IMG/VR virus record: IMGVR_UViG_3300034198_006947
Location: 1 to 20,819 of that record
From: a virus
DNA: 20,819 nt
Direction: 5' to 3' (one strand)
Below, piece after piece: positions 8,133-20,100 of the stretch. The notes below the pieces were generated by a model that saw only the letters and a list, made by a program, of their open reading frames with translations, searched no databases and had not been told where the DNA came from. The stretch's first letter is position 1. Each line of letters begins with the position of its first letter. Made by a program: the position numbers and the translations under genes.

Positions 8133-11100
8133 TTAGAGCTCCATTAACCACCAACCACGTAAGTTGGCGGGAATTTCTGATGCTAGTGGGTCACCAGGAG
8201 CATCTGATTGTCCAACAAAGAGTAATCCAAACGAAGCATTCCTAGTTTGAACTATCAATTCTCCACTATCCCAAGCAACTGCCAATGGTGCTTGAGCACC
8301 TGCGTTAATCTTAGAACCAGTAATATCACCTTGAATTGCTGTTGCCACGTTAGAAATTTTCAGTGCTCTAATAACCAAATTAGTGTTAAATTGTAAATTA
8401 CCACTTACCTCAATAAATCTAATGATGTCACCAGTTGTAGCATAATCTGGTAGATAGAGAACTGTGTTAGAACCACTACTACAGTTAATAATATAATTGT
8501 TATTTGGTTGTAGTGGATTTGTCTGAGTTTGACCCAATCCAGTCAAAGATTGAGCAACATATGTCCATCTTCTTCCACCATTAGATGTGAAATATTGTTT
8601 GATACCAAAAGCATCTATCGCACCATCTTGATACATGATGAAATCTCTTGGTCCAGTAGCACCACCAACACCAGCAGAACCAATATTATCAATATGTAAT
8701 AATGGGAGGGAGTTATCTGCTACCGCAAGAACTTTACCTTCTATGTAAAGTTTTTGCCCCATATTAAGAGAACCAGTAGTATTATCAACATCAAATGTTA
8801 ATTTATCAGTACATGTACCATATTCTTGACAAATACTATCATATATGCTTAGTTTACCATAATTATTAATATTTCCATTAAAGTACATCCCCACTCTTCC
8901 TGTGTAAGGATCATTCAACGAACCGTCGCCTGGGTGCCCGTCATCATTAGCAACTACAAAAATTGGAGTATATCCATCACTTCCTAAAATTCTAAGACTT
9001 CCACTTTGAATTTGTAAATCATCATTAATAGTTAACTTACCACCACCAAAGAAATTAGTTAATTGTAATGAAACTGGATCACGATATGATTTTGGCATTC
9101 TAACCGCAAAAGCAGGATCCACTGCTCCAGATTTTGAATCTGGATAGAAGAATTCATTATCAATTCTAATTAAATAAGCATTATCTAATTTTTCAGCAAC
9201 CAAATCTCCATTTACTAATTTAATTCGAATTTTACTGCTGAGAGTGTTTGGTAGTTCAACTGCAGTTCTTCCAGTTGCTGGTACTGCTTCACCCAAAGTA
9301 GTTGTTCTGAAATCTTTGTTAATTTTGACAACAGTTGCTCCAGCAGCAAATGATTGCTTACTAGTAGTCTCTTGAGCTCTACCACCGTTGGGATATGTTT
9401 GAACAGGATAAGTAGCATTATAAATTGTTGGTAAATACCCAATACCTCCCGAAGTATAAGGAGCACTGGTAATTTTAATAATTTCTGCTGGGTTGATCAA
9501 CGCGCCACCACCGCCAACAGCAGTTCCAGTGCTTATAAGAACCAAATCACCAACGCTAAATCCACTAATACTTTGAACTGGAATATCCCAAGTTCCAGTA
9601 TTAACAGATCCAACAATAGTTGTTAAAGGACCATTCTGCTGTCTAGCAAATGGGTCATTTCTATAAACATAAACTGGAGTTGAGGTAGTATGATTTGCTG
9701 GAGTAGTACCAAAAAATCCTCCAATTACAAAGACTGTTGCATATTGACTACCAAAAGTAACGTCACCTGAACATGTATTGATATTTACAGTTTCATAGAG
9801 TTCATTGCGGAATTTTAATGCTCTATCGGTAGTTGTAGAACCATTACCACAACCACCTTGTAGAGTAATACTTCCATAAATTGATAGATTACCGCTATTA
9901 GCAAGCGAAGGACTACCAATAGTAGTATTTCCATTCAACGAATCGACTTCAAATACTGTGAGTGCTGGAGATCCACCATCAGTAATTCTAAATTTCCTAG
10001 AATTTGTAGTAGCACTAGAAGCAATTTTAACAAATTCACCAACAGTGCCAGCACTATTTCTTTGAAGAATAATATAATCACCAACTCCTAATTGACCACC
10101 AAATTCGGATAGTGAAACCAATGCAGTGCCAGTAGTAGCAGTTAGATTATTGGTCACCCATGTAGAATCTAAAGCAATATTAATCTTTCTAACATAGGTT
10201 AAATCGGGATGGTCTGCTCTAGTTGGTGCAAATGTACCAAGTGGTTGTCTTTCAACAATGATATAATATGGAGCAGTACCAGTTCTAACCAATCCTCCAG
10301 TAGGAATTCTAACAATTTCAGGATGTCTACCACCCAACACAACAGTATCAATTAATAAGAAATCTCCTTCTGCATATGTTGGCGCAACATCCAATGGTAG
10401 GTAATAATTATTACCTGTTAGAGCAGGCAAAGAATAGACGGGAATTGATGATTGGAATGCTGCTCCACCCCATGCACCTGCACCAGCAGTGTCAACTTGA
10501 TTAACAAAATAGGTAGCATTCCCAACAGTACCATTTACAATGGTTACCAAATCAACAGGTTTATCGATTGGAGAAGCAGCTTGACCAGTTAGAGCAAGAG
10601 CAGGAGTTCCTAATTGTGCTCTGTTTCCATTAAAATCAAAGGAAGATAAACCACCATTCAAAATAGTGTTACCATTAACACTCAAACTAGCATCAACTGT
10701 AAGAGCATTTCTAACCTTCGTGTTACCACCTTGTCCACCAAAAGTGATAGTAGAAGCATTATTTGCAAGGTTCAGAACTGTTGCTTCGTTGAAAGCATCA
10801 AGTGTAGATCCAGTAGGAACGGTAATCTTGAGTGAAGAACCAAGACCTCTTAGATAGCTAAGCGCAAGATCACCACCAACTCTAGTTAACTTAGAATCAA
10901 ATGATACGAAACTATTTGATTCGTTATTGTTGAACGCGCCGCCAATGTTGACCTTAGAAACATTGGAAGAAGTTACGGCAGTGTTATTACCAATTTTAAT
11001 ATTAGAATTGGTTGATTGACCACCAACCGTGATGTATTGATCGCTTGTTCTGCTTGTGCCAATATTGATAGCAGCAGCATAGTTAGCAAGGTTTAAACCA

Positions 11101-14100
11101 GTTGTTGTGATAATACCAGAATTATTAGTGATACTACCGACAAATGTGTTCTGATTAAAGATATTAAAATCGGCAGTTGTAACTGTAGTTGTGATATCAC
11201 CACCGTTAATAGCAAGGTCAGTTTCAACTCTGACACTACCACTAATGGTAGAGTTACCGATTACAGCAAGCGCAACGTTGTAGATTCCAGCATCAGCAGC
11301 ACCATTGAGTTGAGCATTGGTTGTATTAATACCAACTCTACCACCATTAGTAGTAGAAATTCTGAACACAGAACCATTTGTTGGGTTAGCACTATCGCCA
11401 CCAACTAACAACGCATTGTCTTGATTGATGAATGTTCTAGCAGCAAGGGTTGGGTTGGCAATGAAATTATTTGGTGAAGTTGCTAGAATCTTACCACTGA
11501 TGAATGTTGTTCCAACAACATCAAAGTTAGCTCTTGGATCAGTAGCGCCACTCTCAACAAATCCATTCTTATAAGCAGTGTGTGCCGCACGAGCAACAGT
11601 GTTAATACCAACTTTGTAATTACCAATGTCATCAGTGTTGGTTCTGATTGATTCAGCACCAATAACACCAACTTCCTTCCAAGCAACGTTAGAAACGGAA
11701 ATAATTACAGTTGGTTCTGTGGCAGCAGAGATGTCATAGTTACCAACATCAACATAAGTATTAAGTTGAATATCAACATAAGTATTAGTATCACTGAATG
11801 TAGCACCAACAATACTCCAAGCACCCAGAACTTTGGAAGTTAACCCACCGTTAGCAGAGTTTTGGAATGTTCCAGTGATCTTAACTTGATAGTTAGCAGA
11901 CTTGATACCTACTTGACTATTAGTATAGCGAGAAGTTGTACTTGGAATAATTGCCCAGGTAATTCTAATTGTGTTATTACCAGCTCCAAATCCTTGAATT
12001 TGATACTTATAAGCAGGAGTAACTGTCTCAAAGTTGTTGCCATATACCCAAGCAATAGAACCAGTTAATCCAACTTGCTCACCTTTTAGGAGAATATCGC
12101 CAGTCTTGAGAGCATACTTAGATCCAAAACCAACAACTTGCGTAGTGCTACCCGAAAGAGCACCAAATACATTGAGTTGATCTGGAGTTACTTGATTTAG
12201 AGCAGTGCGAATCGAATAATCCTGTAATCCTCTAGTATTGAAGTCAACAACAGCAACTTGTAGTCTGTTATCGGTTAAGATAATATCACCAGTTGGTCTT
12301 GTTGTTGCTGGATTAATTCTTAAAGATGAGTCATCATTCGTGGCAATGTTTGCCTTAATCTGAATAGCAGGTGGAGCATCAAATCCAGTTGTAGGAACAA
12401 TAGTGCCTACATCCATGTAGATTGGTGAAGTCCACTGGTTTGCTCCTTTATTGAGTGGAGCAAGGAAGGAAACAACATCATTAAATGTAACAGGACCATC
12501 AAAGGTTGTTACGAAGTTACCAATCGAATCACCTTCATCAGAAGATTCAACAAGCAACGCAGACTCTAGGAATGTTTCTTCACCAGTAATAGCGTTGATC
12601 TTACGGTTACCAATGTATAGGTCACCGTTAGAGTTTAGACCAGTGTAGAATACAATACCACCGTTCTCTCTCTTTGCCTGAGCATAGAAGTCTTGAACAT
12701 CTGATAGCACAACTTCTTGACGAGCAGGGAAACCAGTTGAGTAGTTACCAGGACCGAAACCAAGATATTCAAACGTGTGGTTACCAGAACGAGCAATCGA
12801 TGGTCTACGAAGTTCTACATATAGTTTTCTTTCTGTAGGATATAGAGAATCACCACAGATAGGAATTTTTCTAGCTTCAGAACCAGCAGAAGCACCACCA
12901 GATTGAGCTTGGATAGCATTATTACCAGTGAATGTATATTTTTTGGAACCTGAATCCATTACAAGATCAAGTACACCTTCTCTTGTTACACTGGACTTGG
13001 ATTCATTAACAGTAACTAGACCATGAATATAGTTGTCAGCAGCAGAAACTGTTGCTGGGGGATCGATGGCACTAGCATCAAGTTGCTTATACCATTCTGG
13101 ATCGTTCTTGTAGAACTCAGGATACAATCTAGATACTGGTTGAGAGAACTTGAAGTTTCTGAAGTTTTCGCCAACACCAGCACCAGTTGGGAATGGACGA
13201 ATGTCGCCACGTAGGCAAGTTAGGTAGTAAATACCATCTTGCTGACCATAGATTCTTCTGCGGATTTCATCAATATCATAGATGTAGAAGGTGTTACCAA
13301 AATCTTCAGTATCTTTAACCGAAGCAATGGTGTAGTTACCATTTTCTGCCTGGAAAGTATCACCAGGAGTCATGGTGTAAACGTTAGCACCTTCAATTAC
13401 ATAGAGGTAATTATCTAGATCAGAACGACCTTCATTTGGAGGAGCAATTAAAGTAGAAGTTACAGAACCTTGGGTAAAGACAGTTGGAATATTAGCATCA
13501 TAATTTAATGATGATGTAACTGTGATGTCCTTGAGAATCATGTAATTTTGATTCTCATAATTAAAGTAGGCATGAACTCTTGCTGTGCCTTTAGAATTAC
13601 CATTCCAAGTAACAATATTTGATGTATTGCCAGCAGGTAAGTTAGCGATATTAGCAACAAATGTACCAGTTCCTCCCTGGGGAGCATCAATCTTAACAGT
13701 GGTGAATAGTTTTTCCTTGTATCCTTGCTCTTCAATGCCAACGTTAAATACGGTTAACTCTAGATACTCAGTGTTATTAGTGAAAACTTTTCTCGCAGAT
13801 TGAACATAGAAAGTTACCTTAGAATCAGTAGTAATTCTGGTTCTATACTTAGGTGTTTGGTCAATCTCGGATAGAGTTTCTGGATTATATGGATCATATA
13901 AACTGCTGAAGTTTGGTCCATGATCACTAGTGGTATAACCCAAATATTCTCTATTTGGTGACTTACCAGATACAGCAGCTCCTTGGTTAGGAATACTCAA
14001 TTCAGCAATATTAGCGCCGCTACCAGTTGGTTTTACAAGAATCTTCTGTGGTAGAAGTCTTCTGGTTTGGTCATTCCTTGACTTAATAACAAATCCACGC

Positions 14101-17100
14101 AATGGATCACGAACTGACTTGAGATAGTTAGGAATAACATAACGTATTCTATAAACACGATCTTCTTTTGATCTAGTATCTTCAATTCTTTCAAACCATG
14201 TATCTGGTGTCTTATCCTTGGTAGCAAAATCATCTCTTCTGATTCTTTCCAAGATAGTGTTAGGTCTGGTAGTATCTGTAGCAATATACCATGTTCCACC
14301 AGCATAGTTACCACTTTCTGCAGCAGTTAGCAGTCTTGGGTATCCTTCAGTTAGAGTTGTGGTTACAGAAGGAGAAGCAGCAGCAAGTGCTAGTTTAGTT
14401 GCCGTTACAACGCCAAGTTGTTGTTGAACTACTGTTCCAAGTTGTGCTCTTAGAACAATAACTTGGGTTCCTTCAATGGAAACAATTTTAACAACTTCAG
14501 TGAGAGCATTTTGATTATTTGTTATTCTTACATAATCACCAGCAGCAAAATTGGTTACAGAAGTAAAGTCAAGGATTGTTTCAACAAGATCTACAGTTTC
14601 AGTAAGAGTTGTAGTTGTAGCAGTTGAACCATAATTCCACTTAATTACAGTAGCGCCAACTGAGTGATTTACTGGATAAGTACCAAGTGATGCTCTGGTA
14701 ACAACTAGGTGATCAGCACCAGTGGTAGAAATACCAGTGACAAAGAAGAATTCTTGATCAACTTTAACGTAGTTGCCAATAGCAAATACCGTTTTGTCGT
14801 TGACATACAATCTAGTCTCATCATAAGATAGTGCTGCGCCTGCTTCGGGAGCAAATCTAAGTGGTGATCTCTTTTTGCTTGAGAATGTATAGAATGATCC
14901 ACCAAAAGCAGGGAATGTAAGTGGAGTAGCACCAGCAATAGCTTCAGTTAATGTATCATAAACTTCAAACTGACAATTTACAGGAAGATTTGATTTGTTA
15001 ACGTAGCGAGCATAGTATTCTCTAGCAGAAGAAATGCCAGTTGGTAGCGAACCATTGCCAATTGGTTTGAAGAAGATTGCTTGGAACTTCTGGTTATCAT
15101 CACGATTCCAAGAAGAATTTGGTTTATCAAATACGTGTGGTTCTTCTGAAACTAAAGTAGTTCCATCTCCTCTTCTAGTTGTGTACTGGTTTAGATCATA
15201 CTTAACATCAAGAACATACTGGTAAACATCAATTACAACATTCTCATCAATGCTTTGAGTTTCAGATGAATAGATGTAAATACCAGTTGCTGCATTTTCT
15301 GCACTACTAGCAAGCATGAGGTTCTGGAAAGAACCAGCAGTTGTGCCATCAAATCTTGTAGTATTTGAATAATCATATGGATCAGTCTTTCTACCAGAAG
15401 CAATTACATAATAAACAGTATTTGTATCAAAACCTTTTGGAAGTCTGATGAGGCGCTTATCTACATCAACACCATCCTTAGCACGAGGAACAAGTCTTAC
15501 AGGTGTTCCAGTTTCTAAGTGGTGAGGATCTGTAGGAGCAGCACCAGCAGAAGTATCAGTTAGAGTGAATAGGGTTGCTCTCTTGGCAAAAGATCCAGTG
15601 TTAAGATTAGAAATCTTCTTAGCAACACTACCGATACCATTGTTGATAACGGTATTGAATGTGGTGAAGAATGTATTGATATTCTCAACTACCGATGAAC
15701 ACTCACCATTGGTAGCAGTATAATTATAATCTTGAATTACACTGTTGTCAACCGTTGGTTCAACAGCATTTGCCCAAACGCCTTCTTCGAGTTGGAAGAA
15801 GAATTTAACTGGTGTATTGGTTCCAAGTGAACCAGAAGCATTTACAGTTACACCAGAATCAAACCTAGAACCCTTTGAACCTAATTTTATTTGATTTACA
15901 GCTAGACCATTGTTACCATCACCAATCTCCATGATGTAGGCAGTAGAAGGAATAGAAGTGGTGTAGTTACTTGCCTTAGGAACAACTCTACCGTTTAAAA
16001 TTTCTTCTAGTTCATCGTTATAGTTGGTTGCCAATACATTCAATGAACCAGTGTTAGCAGGAATTGTAGTTACGCTACGAACCTTCATGCCAACAACAAG
16101 ACCAGATGTGCTAGGAACTGTAATAATTGGTGAGTTACCAGTAGCGGTGCCATTAACATAGGTATTGTGATTTCTCATTGAAGAGATCGCTAGATTTCTT
16201 ACATAATCGTAAGCATCTAGAGTTTCAACTCTTTCTCTTTCAATGTAATCAAGTTGGTTAGCAACAAAGGAAATAGCACCAGCAGTTACACTACCAGAAG
16301 TTTGAGTAACGGTAATTGTGTTGCTTCCACCAATCGAAAGAATAGTTGGGTTAACACCAAATGCTCCAACACCAGAAGTTTTAGTTAGTGCCATACCAAC
16401 TAATAGATTGGCGGTACTTGTTAATCCTGTGATAACACCGTTTGAAGCAAGGGTGCCAGATAGTGTCTGTTGACCAGTGCCAGTGAAGTAAGATTCAGCA
16501 GCATTGATGATATTTTCGTTACCACCTAAACGTAGGTCAGCAGTGATAGCTTCAACAATGTATCCGATGTCTCTGCGGCACTTACTTGACTCACTAACAG
16601 TGCTCCAAGGACCAGGATTAGATGCTGGAAGAGCAAGAATACTGGAGGTGGTTAACGAAGTTGTGAGAATAGCAAACAGAGTATCAATAGTATTTCTTAC
16701 GTTAGCACAATCCCAGTCTCCATTATCAATAGGGGGAAGAGATGAAAGTGTACCAGCATTTAGAGTATTAATGATGGTGGCAAAGAGAGAATCAACTGTT
16801 GATTGAACATCAACACAAGATGCTGCGTTGCCAGATGTGCTAACAGCAATATTACCGCCAGGTCCACCAGCGGTAGCAGGACCAGCAGACAATAATAAAT
16901 TTTTGGCGTATAGTTGGTTAGTAACTGCTTTCTTGACCATTGTTCTTGCTGCGTCAAAAGCAATTACAGATTGAACAATTTCCCCATTGAGTGAACCAGA
17001 TGAAGTTGAACCATTGTTACCAAAGTATTCACGAATAGCACCAACAGTAAATTCGTTACCACCCCAGTAAAGGTCTTGAGCAATAGAGTCAACAATGTAT

Positions 17101-20100
17101 CCAATATCACGCATACACTTAAGTTCACCAGCTCCTTCGGATAAACCATTACTCTCTGCTACTAAAGCAGTAATATTTCCCGTAGTAAGTGAACTTGTTA
17201 CAAGTAAAGTAAGACTAGTAACTGCACTTCTAACATCAGCACAAGCAGCAGCATTGTTATTTGCAATGTTTCCACCACCACCGCCATAGTTAGCAGGGCC
17301 AGGAGAAATAGTTAGGTCAGTATAAACTGTTTTAGTACCAGTGCTACCATCTTGCCATGTACCACCAGCAGGTGATGATGTTACAAGACCAACAAGTGCT
17401 GCTAATGTATTTGTAATCGCAGCATTCATAGCATCACGAGCTTTATTGAATGCTGTGTTTGATTGTGATACTTCACCAGCAAGACCATTAGTAATAAGAG
17501 TGTTTCCAGCAGTATTAAAGTACTGTTGTAAGAACTTGCGAGTATACTTATTACCATTTGATGAACTTACACTACCCAAAAGAAGGTCTAGTGATACTGC
17601 ATCAACAAAATAACCGATATCGCGCTTACACTTGTTTAGTAGATCTGCAGGCGCGGGTACTGGAGGAGAAGCAACAACTGTAGCATATGCAGTTTCAATA
17701 ATAATTTGCTTGTTTTTTTGAACTAAACGATATGCATCAAAATAGCGTGAAAGATTTGTAGTAACAGTATCGCCAGGAACTACCCAATTAGTGCCCCAAC
17801 CAGCTTCAGTATACTGAACTGCAATTTCAGCAAATGCTCCATCAATAATCTCTTGTCTGTTAGAAGTAACTAGTTTAGAAGCATCCTTGTAGCGACCAGC
17901 AGGATCATTAGTATTTTCTGGATCAATTGTAACCGTGGAACAATAGAAAGCACCAGTTGCGGTGGTTATTCCTGGAGCAACAGCTACTTGGTACTTAAAT
18001 TGAGTTGGAGTAAATCCAGTTGCTAAAACAACAGTCTTGTAAACATTATACTCATCTTGTGTAGCACCACCAACATTAATTTCCTGACCAATCGTAAGAT
18101 TATGAGCAGAAGAGGTTGTAGCAGTGATTGTTGTTCCACTGGATGTTAGTGATGTAACAGGAACTAAAGATGTATTGCCAAGTAGGTTAGAAATTGCTTT
18201 CTTTGCCCAATCTCTAGCACGGTTGAACGCAAATACCGATTGTGTTACTTCTCCAACTAGACCATCACTAATTGGGTTGCCATCAACATCAAAGTATGCC
18301 TTGGTTGCTTCAATCATATGTGCGTTGCCACCATCATAAAGGTCAGCAGCAAGAGCATCAACAATATAACCTAAATCACGCTTACACTTGTCTGCGCTAG
18401 GTGGAGTAAATGTTGGGAAAGCAACCAACATCTGGTTGTAAGCATAATCAATGATTTCCTGACGGTTTGAGAGAATGAGATTACGAGCATCTCTATAACG
18501 CCCAGATTCAAACGTAATATTAGGATTGACGTATGAAACTGTTTGTAGGTATGGGTATTTCTCTAGAATATAACCAAATGCTTCTGATTGAATGAAAATT
18601 TTGTTTGCATCAATTAAATTAGCAGCATCCTGACGTAGGTTGAATGAAAGAGTGTCAGCAGCAGTATTTGGTGTGCCATCTTCGTTGAAGTCACCAACAC
18701 CCAAATCAGCAGGGCTTAGTGTATCAAGAGCAGCAGACCAAATCTTGAATCCTTGTGGGTAAACTACAGCAGTCTTGGTTGTTGAACCAGTTTCACCCGC
18801 AGTTTGATCAGCAGTGGTGTTTACAAATAGTTTTTCGCACTTATCATCATTGATATAAGTTCTGGCACCTAATCTATAACCATTGATACTAGCAGCAGGA
18901 CGAGATAGGTAGTTATTTGCTTTGTCACCTGTTAGATAAAGTCTATTGCTATTAGTTGATGGTTTTGATAACTGAACGTTAACTGGATAATAATTTGTTT
19001 TAATTGGTTGTGCATCAGAATCAAGAGTCTGTGGAGGAATAATATCAGTGATATATCCACCTTTGTCTTGGTTGAACGCAAATCCTTTAAATCCCTTCGA
19101 GTGCATCGAAGTGTTACCAAAGTTTGAGTTCGAGTTGGTGATTGACATGTCACCACCACTCTCTAGCAAGAAGTGATCAGCAAAACCAACCGCGAAGATA
19201 GAAACGTTCTGAATGAAGGAGTCATCCGAAGCACGAACGTGGAAGTTTCTCCAATCATCCTTCCAATATGCATCACCCTTGATGTGATAAGGAGTGGTAG
19301 CAAACGCATCAGTTAATGGTGCTTGGTTCCAAGTATTACTAAACTCATCGTAGCGAATGAACGCACGGTCATCTTTCTGCAGCGAAACACCAGTATACTG
19401 GGCGATAACCATTGATTTGAAACCAGTTGCCTTACGACCATCTGCCCAGATACCGCAAATACCCCAAGTTGAACGAATCGAAACGTTGAAGACGTATGGA
19501 GATGCTGATTCTACGCTATCTACTTCTGCCTGTACGGTAGCATTAGCGTTTGGAGTGATAGATGCTCCAGGAATCAATCCAACGGCATTAGCGGTCGTTA
19601 CAACGCGATACTTGAATTCCTTAGGATTGGTTGGACTGATGCTGATAACTTGGAATACACCTTCCAAATTAGCATTCAAACCAGTGTTGGCAATAGCAAC
19701 ATACTGACCAGGGAAGAATCCATGGTTGATTTTTGTTCTTACAGTAACATCAAGTAATCCAGATGATGGTTCAGTTACAACCAATTCATCTAGTTGGATG
19801 GTGTCAGCAAGAGGTCCAACAATTCTGTTTTCTTGGATTCTATAGTCAAATTCACGAGAAATCGTGCTTAGACGCTCCCAATAAGTATCTTCTAGGTCTG
19901 GACGCTTATTGGTTGATCCAGCAATTGCTTTATAAGCTTCACCGCCAAATACAACATTAGTATTAGTAACATATGCTTGTGATGATACCCAAGTATCTTG
20001 AATTCTACCAGATTCAGCAGTATAAACGTCATCAATAGCAGTTTGATACTTACTGAATACTTTAGAAATCTTCCTGTAAAGTAAACTTAGATCTTCTTTG

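Noticed and set aside
8131-8154. TTG start at 8154 for the first collar protein
   Set aside because: It would overlap the giant gene by 22 nt and add 8 residues without support. The ATG at 8130 has GGAG at ideal distance and sits 2 nt after the upstream stop.
16480-18390. Possible CRISPR-like or DNA-level direct repeats in the giant gene
   Set aside because: The similarity is at protein level with diverged DNA, unequal spacing and an open frame throughout, so it is a protein repeat.
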